NCBI RefSeq assembly: GCF_029784155.1
Contig: NC_073693.1
Coordinates: 110,670,683-110,734,682, forward strand
Length of the DNA: 64,000 bases
Source of the DNA: Uranotaenia lowii
Taxonomy: Eukaryota > Arthropoda > Insecta > Diptera > Culicidae
Direction of reading: 5' to 3'
In this document: positions 31,552-43,380 of the stretch, in pieces
Layout: each line of letters begins with the position of its first letter
Position numbering within the stretch: the stretch's first letter is position 1
Program-made: the position numbers and the translations under genes
The notes under the pieces: model-generated
The model's input: the letters and a program-made list of their open reading frames with translations, nothing else
Told to the model about the DNA's origin: nothing
The model's database searches: none

Positions 31552-33585
31552 GTGATGGATAAGCTCAAAGCCAGAGGAGTAGAACTAAACTGGCAAAAAT
31601 GTGTCTTTGGTGTTACGGAGTTAGAATTCTTAGGTCATCGGATATCAGTGGAAGGAATCAAGCCGTCACATGCAAAAGTTTCCGCTGTTTTATCATTTCG
31701 TCCTCCAATATCAGAATCTGAGATCAGAAGCTTCTTGGGTTTGGTAAGTTATTTAAACAAATTTATTCCTAACCTAGCCACAATTGCTCAACCACTTCGT
31801 GAATTAACAAGAAAGGGAACTAAATTCGAATGGGGAGTCTCCCAAAAGAATGCGTTTGAGAAAATTAAAAAATCATTGGCAGCAGCTTCATCCCTAGGAT
31901 TCTTCGATCCCTTGGACAAAACAGCAGTAGTGGCGGATGCTAGCCCCACCGGATTGGGAGCTGCTTTGGTTCAAACTGATTCGCAAAGGCAATCGCGCAT
32001 TATCTCTTTCGCATCGAAATCCTTGATAGACACAGAGCGCAGGTACTGTCAAACCGAAAAAGAAGCACTTGCTTTAGTTTGGAGTGTACAAAGGTTTCGG
32101 ATGTACCTATATGGCAGAAATTTTGACCTAGTGACTGACTGCAAGGTACTTGAATTCTTGTTTACGTCTCGATCTAAGCCTTGTGCGCGTATTGAAAGGT
32201 GGGTGCTGCGTTTACAGTCTTTTGACTATCAGATTGTACACATTCCTGGAGATAGGAACATTGCTGACGCGCTTTCACGTCTATCTATGTCAAAGGCTGT
32301 TCCGTTCGATCCTAATGAAGAAATTTTCATTAGGGAAGTCGCTGTTTACGCTGCTACTGCTTCTGCTCTTAAATGGGATGAAATTGAAGAAGCTAGTAAG
32401 CAAGATGAAGAATTGCGCGAAGTAGTACGGTTGATTCAAAACGATGACCAACGGAGTTTACCTTTGGCATTCAAGGTAGTAGCGAATGAACTTTGCATCA
32501 TAAATAATGTTTTGATGAGAGTGGATCGTATAATCATTCCTACTAAACTACGGGAGAGGGTGCTATGTCTCGCTCATGAAGGTCATCCAGGGATGAGATT
32601 GATGAAAAGTCATCTTAGGTCAAATGTATGGTGGCCAAATATGGACCAGCAGGTCGAGAAGTTCGTGAAGCAATGTAAAGGCTGTACACTAGTGGCAGCA
32701 CCAAGTGTCCCTGAAGCGATGATCCGGAAAGAACTCCCGACTCAGCCTTGGGTAGATGTTGCAGCGGATTTTCTGGGTCCACTGCCGGACGGTCAATATC
32801 TGTTGGTCGTAATAGACTACTATAGCCGCTTCATGGAGGTTGTAGAAATGAATTCCATCACAGCAGCGGACACTGTGGCGGAGCTGGCCATTATTTTCAG
32901 CCAGTATGGTATCCCAGTCACCTTACGAGTAGACAATGGGCCACAATTCAGTGAAAAATGCGAAGAATTCCGGAGTTTTTGTGAGTCTAGTGGAATACAA
33001 ATCGTCAACACCATACCATTGTGGCCCGCAATGAACGGCGAAGTGGAGCGGCAGAATCGGTCCCTGCTTAAGAGGCTAAGGATAGCGCAAGAGCTGGGGA
33101 AAGATTGGAGAGCTGAAATGCGGCGCTACTTATTGACGTATCATTCTACAAATCACACTACAACAGGCAAATCTCCAGGAGAACTGATGTTTGGTAGGAA
33201 AATTCGCAGCAAACTGCCTCAAGTTCCACTTACAAGGGCAGAAGATGGAGAAGTTCGGGATAGAGACAAGATCATGAAGGAAAAAGGGAAAGTCTATGCA
33301 GATAGCAAAAGGAAAGCTCGAGTTAGCGACATTGTCGTTGGGGACAGTGTGTTGGTGAAGAGAACGAAAAAGGATAACAAACTGGACACAACATTCGCTC
33401 CGGAGGAATACGCAGTGGTGAAGAAACAGGGCAGTGATACAACAGTTCAATCTCAGGCAACTGGCAAGGAGCTCCGAAGAAACGTTGCGCACTTGAAGAA
33501 GCTAGAACGTCCGGATAGGATGGATACTCAACCTAAAAGGATGAGGGTTGAACCGACACGTTTCAAGGATTTTATCCCACATTAA
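31552..33585 (+). CDS. RT thumb, RNase H and integrase (Ty3/gypsy pol, second part)
   Basis: 677 codons. It begins with the rest of RT (KCVFGVTELEFLGHRIS, FLGLVSYLNKFIPNL). RNase H follows (VVADASPTGLGAAL at ~126, TEKEALALVWSVQRFRMYLY, IADALSRLS at ~237). The integrase has an HHCC zinc-binding N-terminus (HEGHPGM ... CKGC, ~342-380) and a catalytic core with Asp in DVAADFLG, Asp in VDNGPQF and Glu in NGEVERQN. It then has the usual GKSPGELMFGR box and a C-terminal DNA-binding tail. It stops 25 bp before the 3' LTR, leaving no room for env. All key residues are present. Confidence 0.9.
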   Translation: MMDKLKARGVELNWQKCVFGVTELEFLGHRISVEGIKPSHAKVSAVLSFRPPISESEIRSFLGLVSYLNKFIPNLATIAQPLRELTRKGTKFEWGVSQKNAFEKIKKSLAAASSLGFFDPLDKTAVVADASPTGLGAALVQTDSQRQSRIISFASKSLIDTERRYCQTEKEALALVWSVQRFRMYLYGRNFDLVTDCKVLEFLFTSRSKPCARIERWVLRLQSFDYQIVHIPGDRNIADALSRLSMSKAVPFDPNEEIFIREVAVYAATASALKWDEIEEASKQDEELREVVRLIQNDDQRSLPLAFKVVANELCIINNVLMRVDRIIIPTKLRERVLCLAHEGHPGMRLMKSHLRSNVWWPNMDQQVEKFVKQCKGCTLVAAPSVPEAMIRKELPTQPWVDVAADFLGPLPDGQYLLVVIDYYSRFMEVVEMNSITAADTVAELAIIFSQYGIPVTLRVDNGPQFSEKCEEFRSFCESSGIQIVNTIPLWPAMNGEVERQNRSLLKRLRIAQELGKDWRAEMRRYLLTYHSTNHTTTGKSPGELMFGRKIRSKLPQVPLTRAEDGEVRDRDKIMKEKGKVYADSKRKARVSDIVVGDSVLVKRTKKDNKLDTTFAPEEYAVVKKQGSDTTVQSQATGKELRRNVAHLKKLERPDRMDTQPKRMRVEPTRFKDFIPH

Positions 33586-33610
33586 ATATGTAAAGTTAGG
33601 GGGGGGGGGT

Positions 33611-33834
33611 TGTAGGGTCGCACCCCTCGGCGACCGCCTCACCTGTGAATGTGATAACCTTGGTTCTTGAGAGTGTGGGAAGTCGATGAACGAATGAGAT
33701 GGCAGACACTGTACGGTAGCCGAGAAGTGTAGACGTGGCTGTGACTTGTGGAGGAATAATAAATAATAAATATAATCTGTAGTGCGAGTTAATCAAAGTG
33801 TTTTAATATTTATCCGAAGGATATCGTCTCAACA
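33611..33834 (+). repeat. 3' LTR
   Basis: Partner of the 5' LTR, preceded by the G-run polypurine tract and followed by the CGTGG duplication. Confidence 0.93.
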
Positions 33835-33839
33835 CGTGG

Positions 33840-35131
33840 CTCTTGAGTTTTATTCGTAAATGGAAGCCTAAATTGAAAAAATCAGGTCTGAAACGGATTA
33901 TTTGGAAGTGTACTTTATTTGGTGACAAACATGAAGTGTTTAACGGGTTCGATCAATAAAACGGCACGGGGAGCCATTTGCGGCAGCTCACTCACTGTAC
34001 AGGAAGCAACATTTCTTTAACAAACTGTCAGCTGCCGTGCTGAAAATGCCGCAACCGCGAGAGAAGCGATACCAGAAGAGGACAATCAATCCGTTTGAAG
34101 TGAATATACGGTCCTGGAACAAGTCCCGGATGAAGTAACTCTGGCGGCATACTTCGTAAACATTAAAAAACAGACATCTCTGGTATTTTGCGAGGTGCGT
34201 CAAAATAAAAACTCAAAGCAAAACCAAAGAAGAAATGGTCTGCTAAAACCACCGACAATCACTTATGGCCATCCTGGACAATTTTGGATTACAGTTCCAC
34301 GGCGCCGGAAGAGTAATATTTGACTAATATGAAAAGGGTTTCGTTTGCATTCACTCTTCCAAGCGCCAGCAACGAACCCGAAGTAGTTTGCAGAGTTTTT
34401 CTTGCACATACTGGGATGTCGCGAAAACAGTGACCCTTCCCCCTCTTTATATTTCCATGATCCCCTCGCGACTATCAAGGACGCGTATGCCAAGTTTGGT
34501 GAAAATCTATTAAGACGTTCTGAAGTTATAATACATTCATTTATTGAGTGTGACAAATATGCGTCCAATCGTCTCAGTGTGACAGTTATGCCTCCATTTG
34601 GCCCAGTGTGACAAATTTACTTTGAATTTTCTCGAAATTTCTAGAATAAACTTTATGTTTCGACAAAGAATTTCAATAATACGTTTCAAATTATCACGAT
34701 TGGCATCAAAAAGTCAAAAACGTCGAAATGTCACATGTGACAATTATGCGTCCAACGGCAGAAAAGGACCTTTAAAAGATTTTGATATTGAATTTTTTCC
34801 ACATTTTTCTTTTAGACTACAAAAGGTTTTGCCCTCAAAAATTTCAATAACACAGTTTAATTTAAATTCGTTTTTCGAATTTTCGTAAAATTTTTAAATT
34901 TTTATATTGAACAACTGAAATAAATCCAAAAGAAAACATTCTTCTCAAAATTACTAGCAATCTTCGAGAAAGATGAACTTTAATTCAAAACCTCTATTCT
35001 CAATATCTTTGTAACGAGAGCTGACATAATGAAATTAAATGCATACTTAGAATCAAATCAGTTAAAATAACTTTTTGCTAACCGGAAAACAATGTGAATT
35101 TTGATAGGACGTGCTATCATAAATTGATTAC
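33840..35131. other. Intergenic DNA, repeat-derived in part
   Basis: The region 34545-34760 holds several copies of TGTGACAAATATGCGTCCA-like motifs in both orientations, related to those at 26775 and 27296. An open stretch at about 34045-34130 encodes a short basic peptide with no recognised family. Nothing else is supported. Confidence 0.4.
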
Positions 35132-36612
35132 CCGATCAGAAGAGAAAAACTAAATTATATCAAGATGAGATATTTTGATATTCAATTTTTTCCTATCTGG
35201 ATGAGTTATAATTTAGTACTCGTAGGATGTTAAAATATCTCAAATTATATCAAAAAATCGATACGATCATAGCTAAATTATATCATTTTTTGATATGCTC
35301 CTATCAAGATTATATCTCGTTCAGATAGCATAGTTTGATATTGGACAGAACAAATTATATCAAAATTATAACTTATCAAGATATAAGAACTTCGAGAAAA
35401 TTTTCTAGTGGAAGGTCAATAAACCACATCCCGATCAGGAGAGAATATCAAAATAATAACTCAAACGTATCTCACCAAGATATTTTCATCTGATTCAGTT
35501 ATAATTAAGTACTCCAAATTTTCGATTTTAAGTTTCTCCAATCTGAATTATATCTTATTCTGATTGACTAACTTGAATGGGGTTCCCGATCAGGAGAGCA
35601 TATCAAAATAAAAACTCAAACATATCTCACCAAGATATTTTCATCTGATTCAGTTATAATTAAGTACTCCAATTTTTCGATTATAAGTTTCTCCAATCCG
35701 AATTATATCTTATTCTGATTGACAGACTTGAATGGGGTTGAGGTCATTTTCAATTATCAAGATTTTTTTTCGGATTGTCCTAAAATAAAATGTTTATATC
35801 TTATTTTGATATACGTACAACTTTTTCTGAAACACGGACATCGAAGTCAACGGCCCAAACCGAACATTAATGAGTTTTGCTCAACAGATCCATAAAATTG
35901 AATCCAATTTTATGGAATCCAAAAATGGGGCATGGTTTTAGCAAATAATGTGGTTTATTGACACCCTACTAGAAAATTTTCCCGTAGCACTCATATCTTG
36001 ATAAGTTATAATTTTGATAGGTTTTGTTCTGCCCAATATCAAACTATGCTATCTGAACGAGATATAATCTTGAAAGGAGCATATCTTAAATTGATATAAT
36101 TTAGCTATGACCGCATAGATTTTTTGATATAATTTGAGATATTTTAACATCCTACGAGTACTGAATAATAACTCATTTAGATAGGAAAAAATGAGTATCA
36201 AAATATCTCATCTTGATATAATTTTGTTTTTCCCTCCTGATCGGGATTATTTGATAAAACCATGCCCCATTTTTGGTTTCCCAAAAATTTGATTCAATTT
36301 TATGAATCTGTTGAGCGAAACTCGTTAATGTAAGGTTTGAGCCGTTGACTTCGATGTCCGTGTTTCAGAAAAAGTTGAACGTATATCAAAATAAGATATA
36401 ATCATTTTATTTTAGCACAATCCGAAAAAAATCTTTATCAATGAATATGAGCTCAACCCCATTCAAGTTTGTCAATCAGAATAAGATATAATTCAAATTG
36501 GAGAAACTTAAAATCGAAAATTTAGACTACTTAATTATAACTGAATCAAATATAAATATCTTGGTGAGATACGTTTGAGTTTTTATTTTGATATGCTCTC
36601 CTGATCGGCTAT
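35132..36612. repeat. Interleaved foldback cluster with CCCGATCAGGAGAG termini
   Basis: The terminus CCCGATCAG(G/A)AGAG occurs at 35132, 35431 and 35586 on + and inverted at ~36230 and ~36600. Arm 35132-35413 pairs with 35968-36242, and arm 35418-35960 pairs with 36243-36612. 35431-35575 and 35586-35735 are also direct repeats of each other. No ORF; it is at least two nested non-autonomous elements. Confidence 0.75.
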
Positions 36613-38738
36613 TTACTTCAATATTTTTAATTAAGTATCTTTCATGCAATTTTTTTACTATTCGAATCGAAGAATGAACATCGGTCGAAGAAGCTTTACT
36701 TTCAGTACATTTTCGACTGTGAGTTTTACACACTTCAACTATTTTTTTTTCCTAAATTATTTAAACATATTAGAACTGACTTATAGCAATATTTTGATAT
36801 CTTGTTTGTCAAAATTTTTCCACAAATAACTGGAATATTTTCACTTATACGAAAAGTGAGTATTTAACATGTTTTTAGAAATGATGTTATTCTTTCCCAA
36901 CCCATCTAGACGGGATTTATATTAAGCACATCTTTTCTAGTAAACTAAAAATATTTTTTTTCTTATAAAAACAATCAGAATACAGGAAAATTTATGACCT
37001 AACTGTAAAAAACTATTTTTTTTATTTATTAAGCTGTTGATTTTGACTCCTGCTTGTCAAAAAGTTTTCATAAGTGTGGATTGTTAGATGAACGCGTTTT
37101 AAAAAGTTCTGCGCAAAAAGTATATAAAAATAATTGGATTTGGTGTTACGCCAATTTTAATAAAGCTCTTGGATTTTATCGACTTTTTTCGGCGAGTTTT
37201 AATATAAAAAACAATTTTTACCAGTTGTCCAGACGTTTCGAGCTACTCTGGCTTTCGCTCCTCTTCAGTGTACAAAATTACTGGCCATCGTCTAAACTAC
37301 TTACCAGCTGCAATACCAACAAAACAATAAACATTTGAATAGTTTTTTAAAATAACATTTATTTTTCAAAGCTGTAGAATAGCACACCGGATCAGCTAGT
37401 GCCTAAAAACGTTATATCTATTAAGAAAAAAATTCCAATTCTATTCGTTTTCTCCAATAAAATCTTTTGATTTAATCTGTATCAACATCATTCCAGTAAG
37501 TAACTGATACTGCTTTGTTAATTCTCGATGCCAAATACCTACATACTTCAGCGTTTCACCGATGTTTTTTCACCATGTTTCGATTTTTCGTTTAACTGTA
37601 GAGCCAGCCAGTCTTGTCCCTGCAATTGTGATTTACAAATTTGCGCATCGGCAATAAATGCCAGCGAAGGCGAAAGGAAACGTCGACTTTGTGGAAAACC
37701 TTAAATAACCTTTCGCACTTCCAACTTTCTGTATTGAGCGGTGTTTTAAACAATAAATCACTTTCGAATTTGATTACGAATTATTTAACTTCAAGTGCAA
37801 TAGTTGGGGGTTTGAAACTTTTTTGAAAAAGTTCCATGATAAGGTAAACGATAAAATGGCGCAATCGCATCAATCGGTAAACGGTTTCAATAGTCTAAAT
37901 GACTTAGCTCAACTTAGCTGTAACTCATAATTTATCAACGTCAAAATTATTCTTCATATAACCATTGAAAATACAAAAAGGGAGACTTCACATGATATCA
38001 TATATCATCTAACAACGTTCTTGAAATTTTCGGCCATATTTTTGCATGTTCAATTATTGTGTTTATTCATACTAACCGATCCGATTAGGGTTAATAAAAA
38101 ATTTCTATTTTCGATTTCTCAGAGGGGCCAAAAATTCAAGCCAAGCCAACGTGCGTGTTTGTTTTTTTTTTCAACAGTAAGATAAAAATCAGCGAAAAAT
38201 CGATTTTCATTTGCACTATTCTTTTAATTAAAAACCGCATCAATATGCCGTTGCCAACCAACTTAATCCGGCCGGACCGAAGTCTAGGTCTCTCAATTTC
38301 GTCAGCCCTTTCGGTTGATGGATATGCTATTTAGATTGCATGAGAGCTGCTATGTATGTATGCTTTACGCTTAGCCAAACATCGGGTACTCCATATCTGC
38401 CTTAAGCTTATGCTCTCTTTCTTGTTGCGCGTATGCATTTGTCGAATAAAAATAGGTATTAAGTTATTATACATACAATTTAACCTACCGACCGACTCGA
38501 AAGCCGCGTGTTCTAGACCTGCCTCGGTCGCAATCTGGCCGTTTGCGTGTTGAATCAAATTGTTTTACCTTCTTGGTGTGGCTTAGGTAGGAAATGTGTA
38601 ATGCTAAACTTCTGATACGTGCAAGAACAGTTCAAGGCAGGTACATATAGTTTTAAAGGCTCAATCGGCATTGGGTCATCTTAAAGCCCAGTTCGCATCT
38701 GCGTACTGTAAACTGTAAGGAATGCGCATTGATTATAA
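36613..38738. other. Intergenic DNA
   Basis: Mostly AT-rich, with a GC-richer, less repetitive stretch at about 38250-38560 (CCGGCCGGACCGAAG, CCGACCGACTCG) that could be a regulatory region or promoter. No coding exon could be supported. Confidence 0.35.
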
Positions 38739-38740
38739 TA

Positions 38741-40343
38741 CAGTGAGCGAAATAAGAATAGCACCACTATGTTTTTTGCTTGTTAAAATATGAATGATTG
38801 AAAATTACAAAAAATTTCTTCCACAGTTTGTTCTGAATTGCTTAACCGATAAATCAAGCATAAGTTCACTTTTTTTGGGCGTAGCAATTGGCGTTGAGGA
38901 CCAAACATGTGAAAAAAGGGTGCGAAATAAGAATAGCACCACTTGAGTTTTTCAACGAAAACAAGATTATTTTTAAAAAATTACTGTCTAAAAGTGAATA
39001 ATAATGCTTCTATGAATTATTTGAATAGATAACTGCATTTTAAAGAGTTTTCCAGAATTCCAAAGGTTTTCAAAGCAATTAAAGGGGTTTTTTATGAGAT
39101 GCTCCTCTAGCGTTAAGGAATTTGATATTTGAGCTATGAAACTTTATCAAACTGCTTGATTTCTTCATTAACATTCTTAAGTATGATACAAAATGATGGA
39201 ACATAGATTTGAGGCTGAGTTTGAATCCAAAAAGCAGGTTGGAATTCAAAAATACTTATGTTTTTTAAAAGTCAAACACTATTTCTCTAGTTTTAAGTCA
39301 TAGATGGCAGCACTTTCTTGCCATTTAACCAAATTCATGCTAATTTTCGAATATCCGGGATAAATTAGGGAGTGCTGGATGATTTTGGTCAAGAAATAAA
39401 TACATGTACCATGTGAACGCTATGGAAATTCTAAGATCAATAAATCCAAGAAAAAAAATTAGAATTGCATCAAGATCACTAAAAGTGAATTTTTTGGACC
39501 GATTATCAGAATAAAGTTATACTTTGCGATGGAGCTTGATGGACCAGACGGCTAGCAGTATTATTGGTACGATTTGTAATTGAATCGGAAGTTGAGATGA
39601 GCAGGAATTTTAGCGGTTGTACATTTTTGTGCTGGTGATTTTTTTGCAAATCCGGAAAAGCTTTCTGCAGCGTGAATTTCCACAAAACTGTGATGGGAAA
39701 ATACCTCAAAATGATGAATATGGGCCTAAATAAACCCGGAGAATCAATATCGTGACTAAATTTGGTTTTAACTGCAAGATTATGTTGCCATCTGCGACTT
39801 GAAACTGGAAAAAGTGTGTTTTACTGAACAACATCAAATTTTATGATCTCCAACCTATTTTTTTCTGATTCAAAATTAACTCCGAAGGTTTATTTTATCA
39901 TTTCACGTCATTTTAGTGAAGAAAGTATGTAGTTTGGTAAAGAATTACAGCTCAAATATCAAATTCCTTAACGCTACAGGAGCATCTCTTAAAACCCCCT
40001 TTTCAACCCCTTGAAAACCTTTGGAATTCTGGAAAACTCCTTAAAATGCAGTTATCTATTCAAATAATTCGTAGAAGCATTATTATTCACTTTTTCACAG
40101 TAAATTTTTAAAAATAATCTTGTTTTTCTTGAAAAACTCAAGTGGTGCTATTCTTATTTCGCACCCTTTTTTCACATTTTTGGTCCTCAACGCCAATTGC
40201 TACGTTCAAAAAAAGTAAACTTATGCTTGATTTATCCGTTAAGCAATTCAGAACAAACTGTGTAAGAAAATTTTCGTAATTTTCAATCATTCATATTTTA
40301 ACAAGCAAAACACATAGTGGTGCTATTCTTATTTCGCTCACTG
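38741..40343 (+). mobile_element. Tc1-like element with ~440-bp inverted arms
   Basis: The ends CAGTGAGCGAAATAAGAATA are exact inverted copies, flanked by TA (38739-38740 and 40344-40345). Inversion continues for about 440 bp on each side (38741-39180 against 39905-40343). The end motif GCGAAATAAGAATAGCACCACT is repeated about 190 bp inside each arm, as in IR/DR-type Tc1 elements. The centre holds a decayed transposase. Confidence 0.92.
39480..39800 (+). pseudogene. Decayed Tc1-like transposase fragment
   Basis: Scattered over three + frames are recognisable Tc1 pieces: LDGPDG-like (LMDQTAS in one frame, with GGACCAGACGG), SRNFSGCTFLCW, FFANPEK-like and FPQNCDGKIPQNDEYGP. Several frameshifts and stops separate them. 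The DNA-binding N-terminus and the last catalytic region are missing. It is a dead copy. Confidence 0.75.
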
Positions 40344-40487
40344 TATAAACGCTTCCAAAAAAAATCACCGCAATCCATACCTAGTTCTCTTTTGAATTTT
40401 AGCTAACAAAAACTACAATTATCAAATAATACTTTTTAACGAATGCATTTATATCTCAGGTCATATGAGAAAATTGGACATTAATAA

Positions 40488-42672
40488 CACTAGTTTACAG
40501 CATTTTTGAACTTAGTAAACTGAAGGTCATTTTAAATGTAAAATCGGGCGCTGAATCCGAAAATGAAATTCAAAAAAATCTCAGTAGAACCGTTTTTGAG
40601 TTATGCTCCAAATATGAAATTTTGGATAAATAAAAAAAGTTCTTGTACTTAGATGATAATATCTCGGACGGCATATAAGTAATTTGAAATCCTTCTTTTG
40701 CATATTGAAGATGAATAAATTTTTGCATCTGATCAACAGTATTGTTGAAATTCGGCATGTGACCTTTTGGTAAGCTAATAAATAATTTTGACTCGGAGCG
40801 AGTGAGATTTATCATGTTTCATTCTTCCTATACTATGATAAGTGTATTGCGGTTCGTTAAATTATTAAAAACTACAAATAATACTGTTATGGTAAAGTAG
40901 CCATAACTTCTTAAATTTCCAACCGATTTTGAAAAATAACCTCTTGAAATCTTTATTTCAAATTGACATTCAAGCGCAGAAGAAAATCAGATTTTTTGAA
41001 TGTTACATCGCTGAAACAAAATTTTCTCTAAAAAAATGCGTTTTTTTATAATTTTTTTTTACCCTAAAGTCACTAATATCAACAATACTGTTGATCATAC
41101 GCAAAAACAGTGTTCAGATGATCGATAGATGTTCATCTTCAATATGCAAAAGAGGGATTTCAAATTACTGTTATGCCGTCCGAGATATTATCATCTAAAT
41201 ACAAGAACTTTTTTTATTTTTCCAAAATTTCATATTTGGAGCATAACTCAAAAACGGTTCTACTGCAGTTGCTCTCGTGCTTGGCTTGTGAACAGACGCA
41301 CTTCCCGTTAGCTGCGTTATCGTATAATACGTAGTGAATTTCGTGATAATCGCTTGCAAAGGAAACAGTGAAATTTGATATTATTCTGATAAAATAATTG
41401 TTTTGCATAAGAATGTTTTGTGAGGAAAAAGCCCTTTAAAATTTCGTGAAAAAAGAAATTTAAGAAAAAGTGGCGGTGGGGTTTTTTCGTCAAGCCGTGT
41501 GTGAAAAAAGGGTGTTATTGTAAGTGTGAGCCAGGGGAATTGTGAAGGAAATACTTCCCAGCCTATTTTGGCCAGTGAAAAAGGATGCTATAAATTGGTG
41601 ACATTAAAAATTATATAGAAAATTTGAAAGAAAAATTGCCCACGGCAAAATATGTATGGCTTAAGAAGAATCATGGCTACGGAAACTACGTAAAGAGAGA
41701 ATCATAAGCGGAGAGGTGCCCGAAATTTACTAGCAGTTTTGAATTTCCGAACAGCTTGCTGTGATGCGACAAAAATACGCGCCTGGTGATAGTTGGAAAG
41801 TATCCGAAGCTGGTGGTAAATAAATTAATGATACGAAGTGAAAATATGATATGACACGCGCACGGCCTACTATGACGTAGAGGTCAAAATGCGATTAGAA
41901 TAGCAATGTTCAATCGCTTCCAAAGAAGTCAGGTGGGGCAGGGTTTTCTTAAATGCATGGTTACTCCGGTCGTTACTGCAATTCGGTTGTTGATAACTAG
42001 CTCGCAGAGTTTGTGTTGCGCGTGGTGCGGAAAGCCCAATTTGTCCTTTATAATATCGCGTTTGGCGGGAGTGAGTGCATGCCTGTTTGAATTGTTGCCG
42101 TACCCTAAGTATCAAGAGATGAATTCAGAGTTTGAACGTGTGCTGAAGAAGAAATGCGGATTGGCTTCATGGTACAACAGTGTTATTTGGTGAGATTGTT
42201 CTTTTTTGGTTTGATTACATGAAATTTTTGATTCGATTATTTGAATTAGAACGTTCAGTCAGGTGCCAGCTGGCCAGGTATATACACGGATGCCGGAATA
42301 CCTGTAGTAAATATATAACACTGAGCATGTTATACATTTTGAACTGGTTGTGTGCCTGATTGAATTGTTAATTCAGATATACACTTCATTTACACATAAA
42401 ACATACACTTCATAACAGATCATACGAAGCCATGGTGCCGGGTATGGAAACTGGGAGTCATCTAAATAGTGAATTTTAATCCATACTTTGGTAAAACTGC
42501 GGTGAATCCGTGCACCCATGGTGGATTGTCAACATACATACATACATAACTCAAAAACGGTTCTACTGAGATTTTTTTTGAATTTCATTTTCGGATTCAG
42601 CGCCCGATTTTACATTAAAAATATTAGTCAGTCAATCAAGTTCACGTTTTTTTTTAATTTTGTAAACTAGTG
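40488..42672. mobile_element. Foldback element interrupted by a retroelement
   Basis: The left arm (40488-~40760) and right arm (~41085-41265 plus 42569-42672) are inverted copies, for example GTAAAATCGGGCGCTGAATC on the left and its complement at ~42595-42615. The ends are CACTAGTTTAC and its complement. The right arm is cut at 41265/42545 by the insertion in the next entry. Non-coding. Confidence 0.75.
41266..42544 (+). mobile_element. Retroelement with 24-bp target duplication and CATA tail
   Basis: The 24-bp sequence CATAACTCAAAAACGGTTCT+ACTG stands directly left (41242-41265) and right (42545-42568). The insertion begins CAGTTGCTCTCGTGC and ends in (CATA)n. Long variable duplications and a simple-sequence tail are signs of LINE-mediated (target-primed) insertion. 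Composition is GC-richer than the surroundings. A 95-codon + ORF (41906-42193) and an 81-codon minus ORF overlap, but no domain was recognised. It is either an internally deleted LINE or a SINE-like rider. Confidence 0.75.
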
Positions 42673-42709
42673 TAATTAAATGCAATCCTTGAATCTGATA
42701 ATGACATAA

Positions 42710-43380
42710 CTGCGCCTACTCGCATAACAGTCCCATATGAATTATCGTCATTTTTCATCTAACCTGACAGTTCGTCATTTTGAACATAGGTCTTCAATAT
42801 AAAACAATAAAAAAAGAGATTTTTTTCCAGAAATTTCGAAAAAATATCAACCCGTGTCGGTTCTATATGAAATATACCCGCATAATAGTCCCAATCGGAT
42901 GTAGTTACTTTACAATGTGTCTTTCAATAAACTAATCTTTGATTTATCGCTGTGAGTCATTTAAAAAAGATTCAATTCACTTGATGTCGAATGATGCACA
43001 CCTGTTTTCGAAGGCAGGCTAAAAGAAGGAAGGAATTTTTTTCCTTTGGAAAGCGATAAAATACTGCATTTAGAAGATCAAAAATGATCAAATTATAGTC
43101 TTAGGAAGTAGGTTGGCGAGCAAAACATATTCTGTATGGGACTGTTATGCGAGTAGATTTGAAAAAGGTCTCGGATATGCTCGCATAACCGTCCCATAAC
43201 AAATAAAAATTGTTCTCCCGACCTTACCAACGGCCCGATTTCGAAAATTTTAGGTCTTACGATTTATAATGACAACCTAGATCACATTCCATCAAACGAT
43301 TTTCATTAATGTAGAAAGTTGTGGCACTATTTAAAGATTGCTCATTTTAGCATATGAGACTGTTATGGAAGTAGGGTCAG
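42710..43380. mobile_element. TIR MITE, copy 2 of family B
   Basis: The ends CTGCGCCTACTCGCATAACA and the complement of GTTATGGAAGTAGGGTCAG match the element at 551-1363, inverted relative to it. Internal parts also match (for example TAAGGTCGGGAG). It is flanked by TAA on both sides. Confidence 0.85.

Larger units (their letters stand above)
29169..33834 (+). mobile_element. Ty3/gypsy LTR retrotransposon, young copy
   Basis: Two 224-bp LTRs (29169-29392 and 33611-33834) start TGTAGGGTCG and end TCTCAACA, and by eye differ at two positions. The 5-bp duplication CGTGG stands at 29164-29168 and 33835-33839. A putative primer-binding region (ACCTGGCGACGAGG) follows the 5' LTR, and a G-rich polypurine tract (33598-33609) precedes the 3' LTR. 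Gene order is gag, protease, RT, RNase H, integrase, so it is Ty3/gypsy, with features like the Mag clade (inference). There is no envelope gene. The reading frame is interrupted by two AT-rich gaps (30732-30822 and 31438-31551). Confidence 0.93.

Noticed and set aside
33595..33610. G-run before the 3' LTR as a sequencing artefact or G-quadruplex regulator
   Set aside because: Its position immediately upstream of the LTR makes it the expected polypurine tract; its exact length may still be uncertain.
36644..36829. Small ORFs in 36-38 kb as genes
   Set aside because: Short, AT-driven, no domain, no splice or promoter support.
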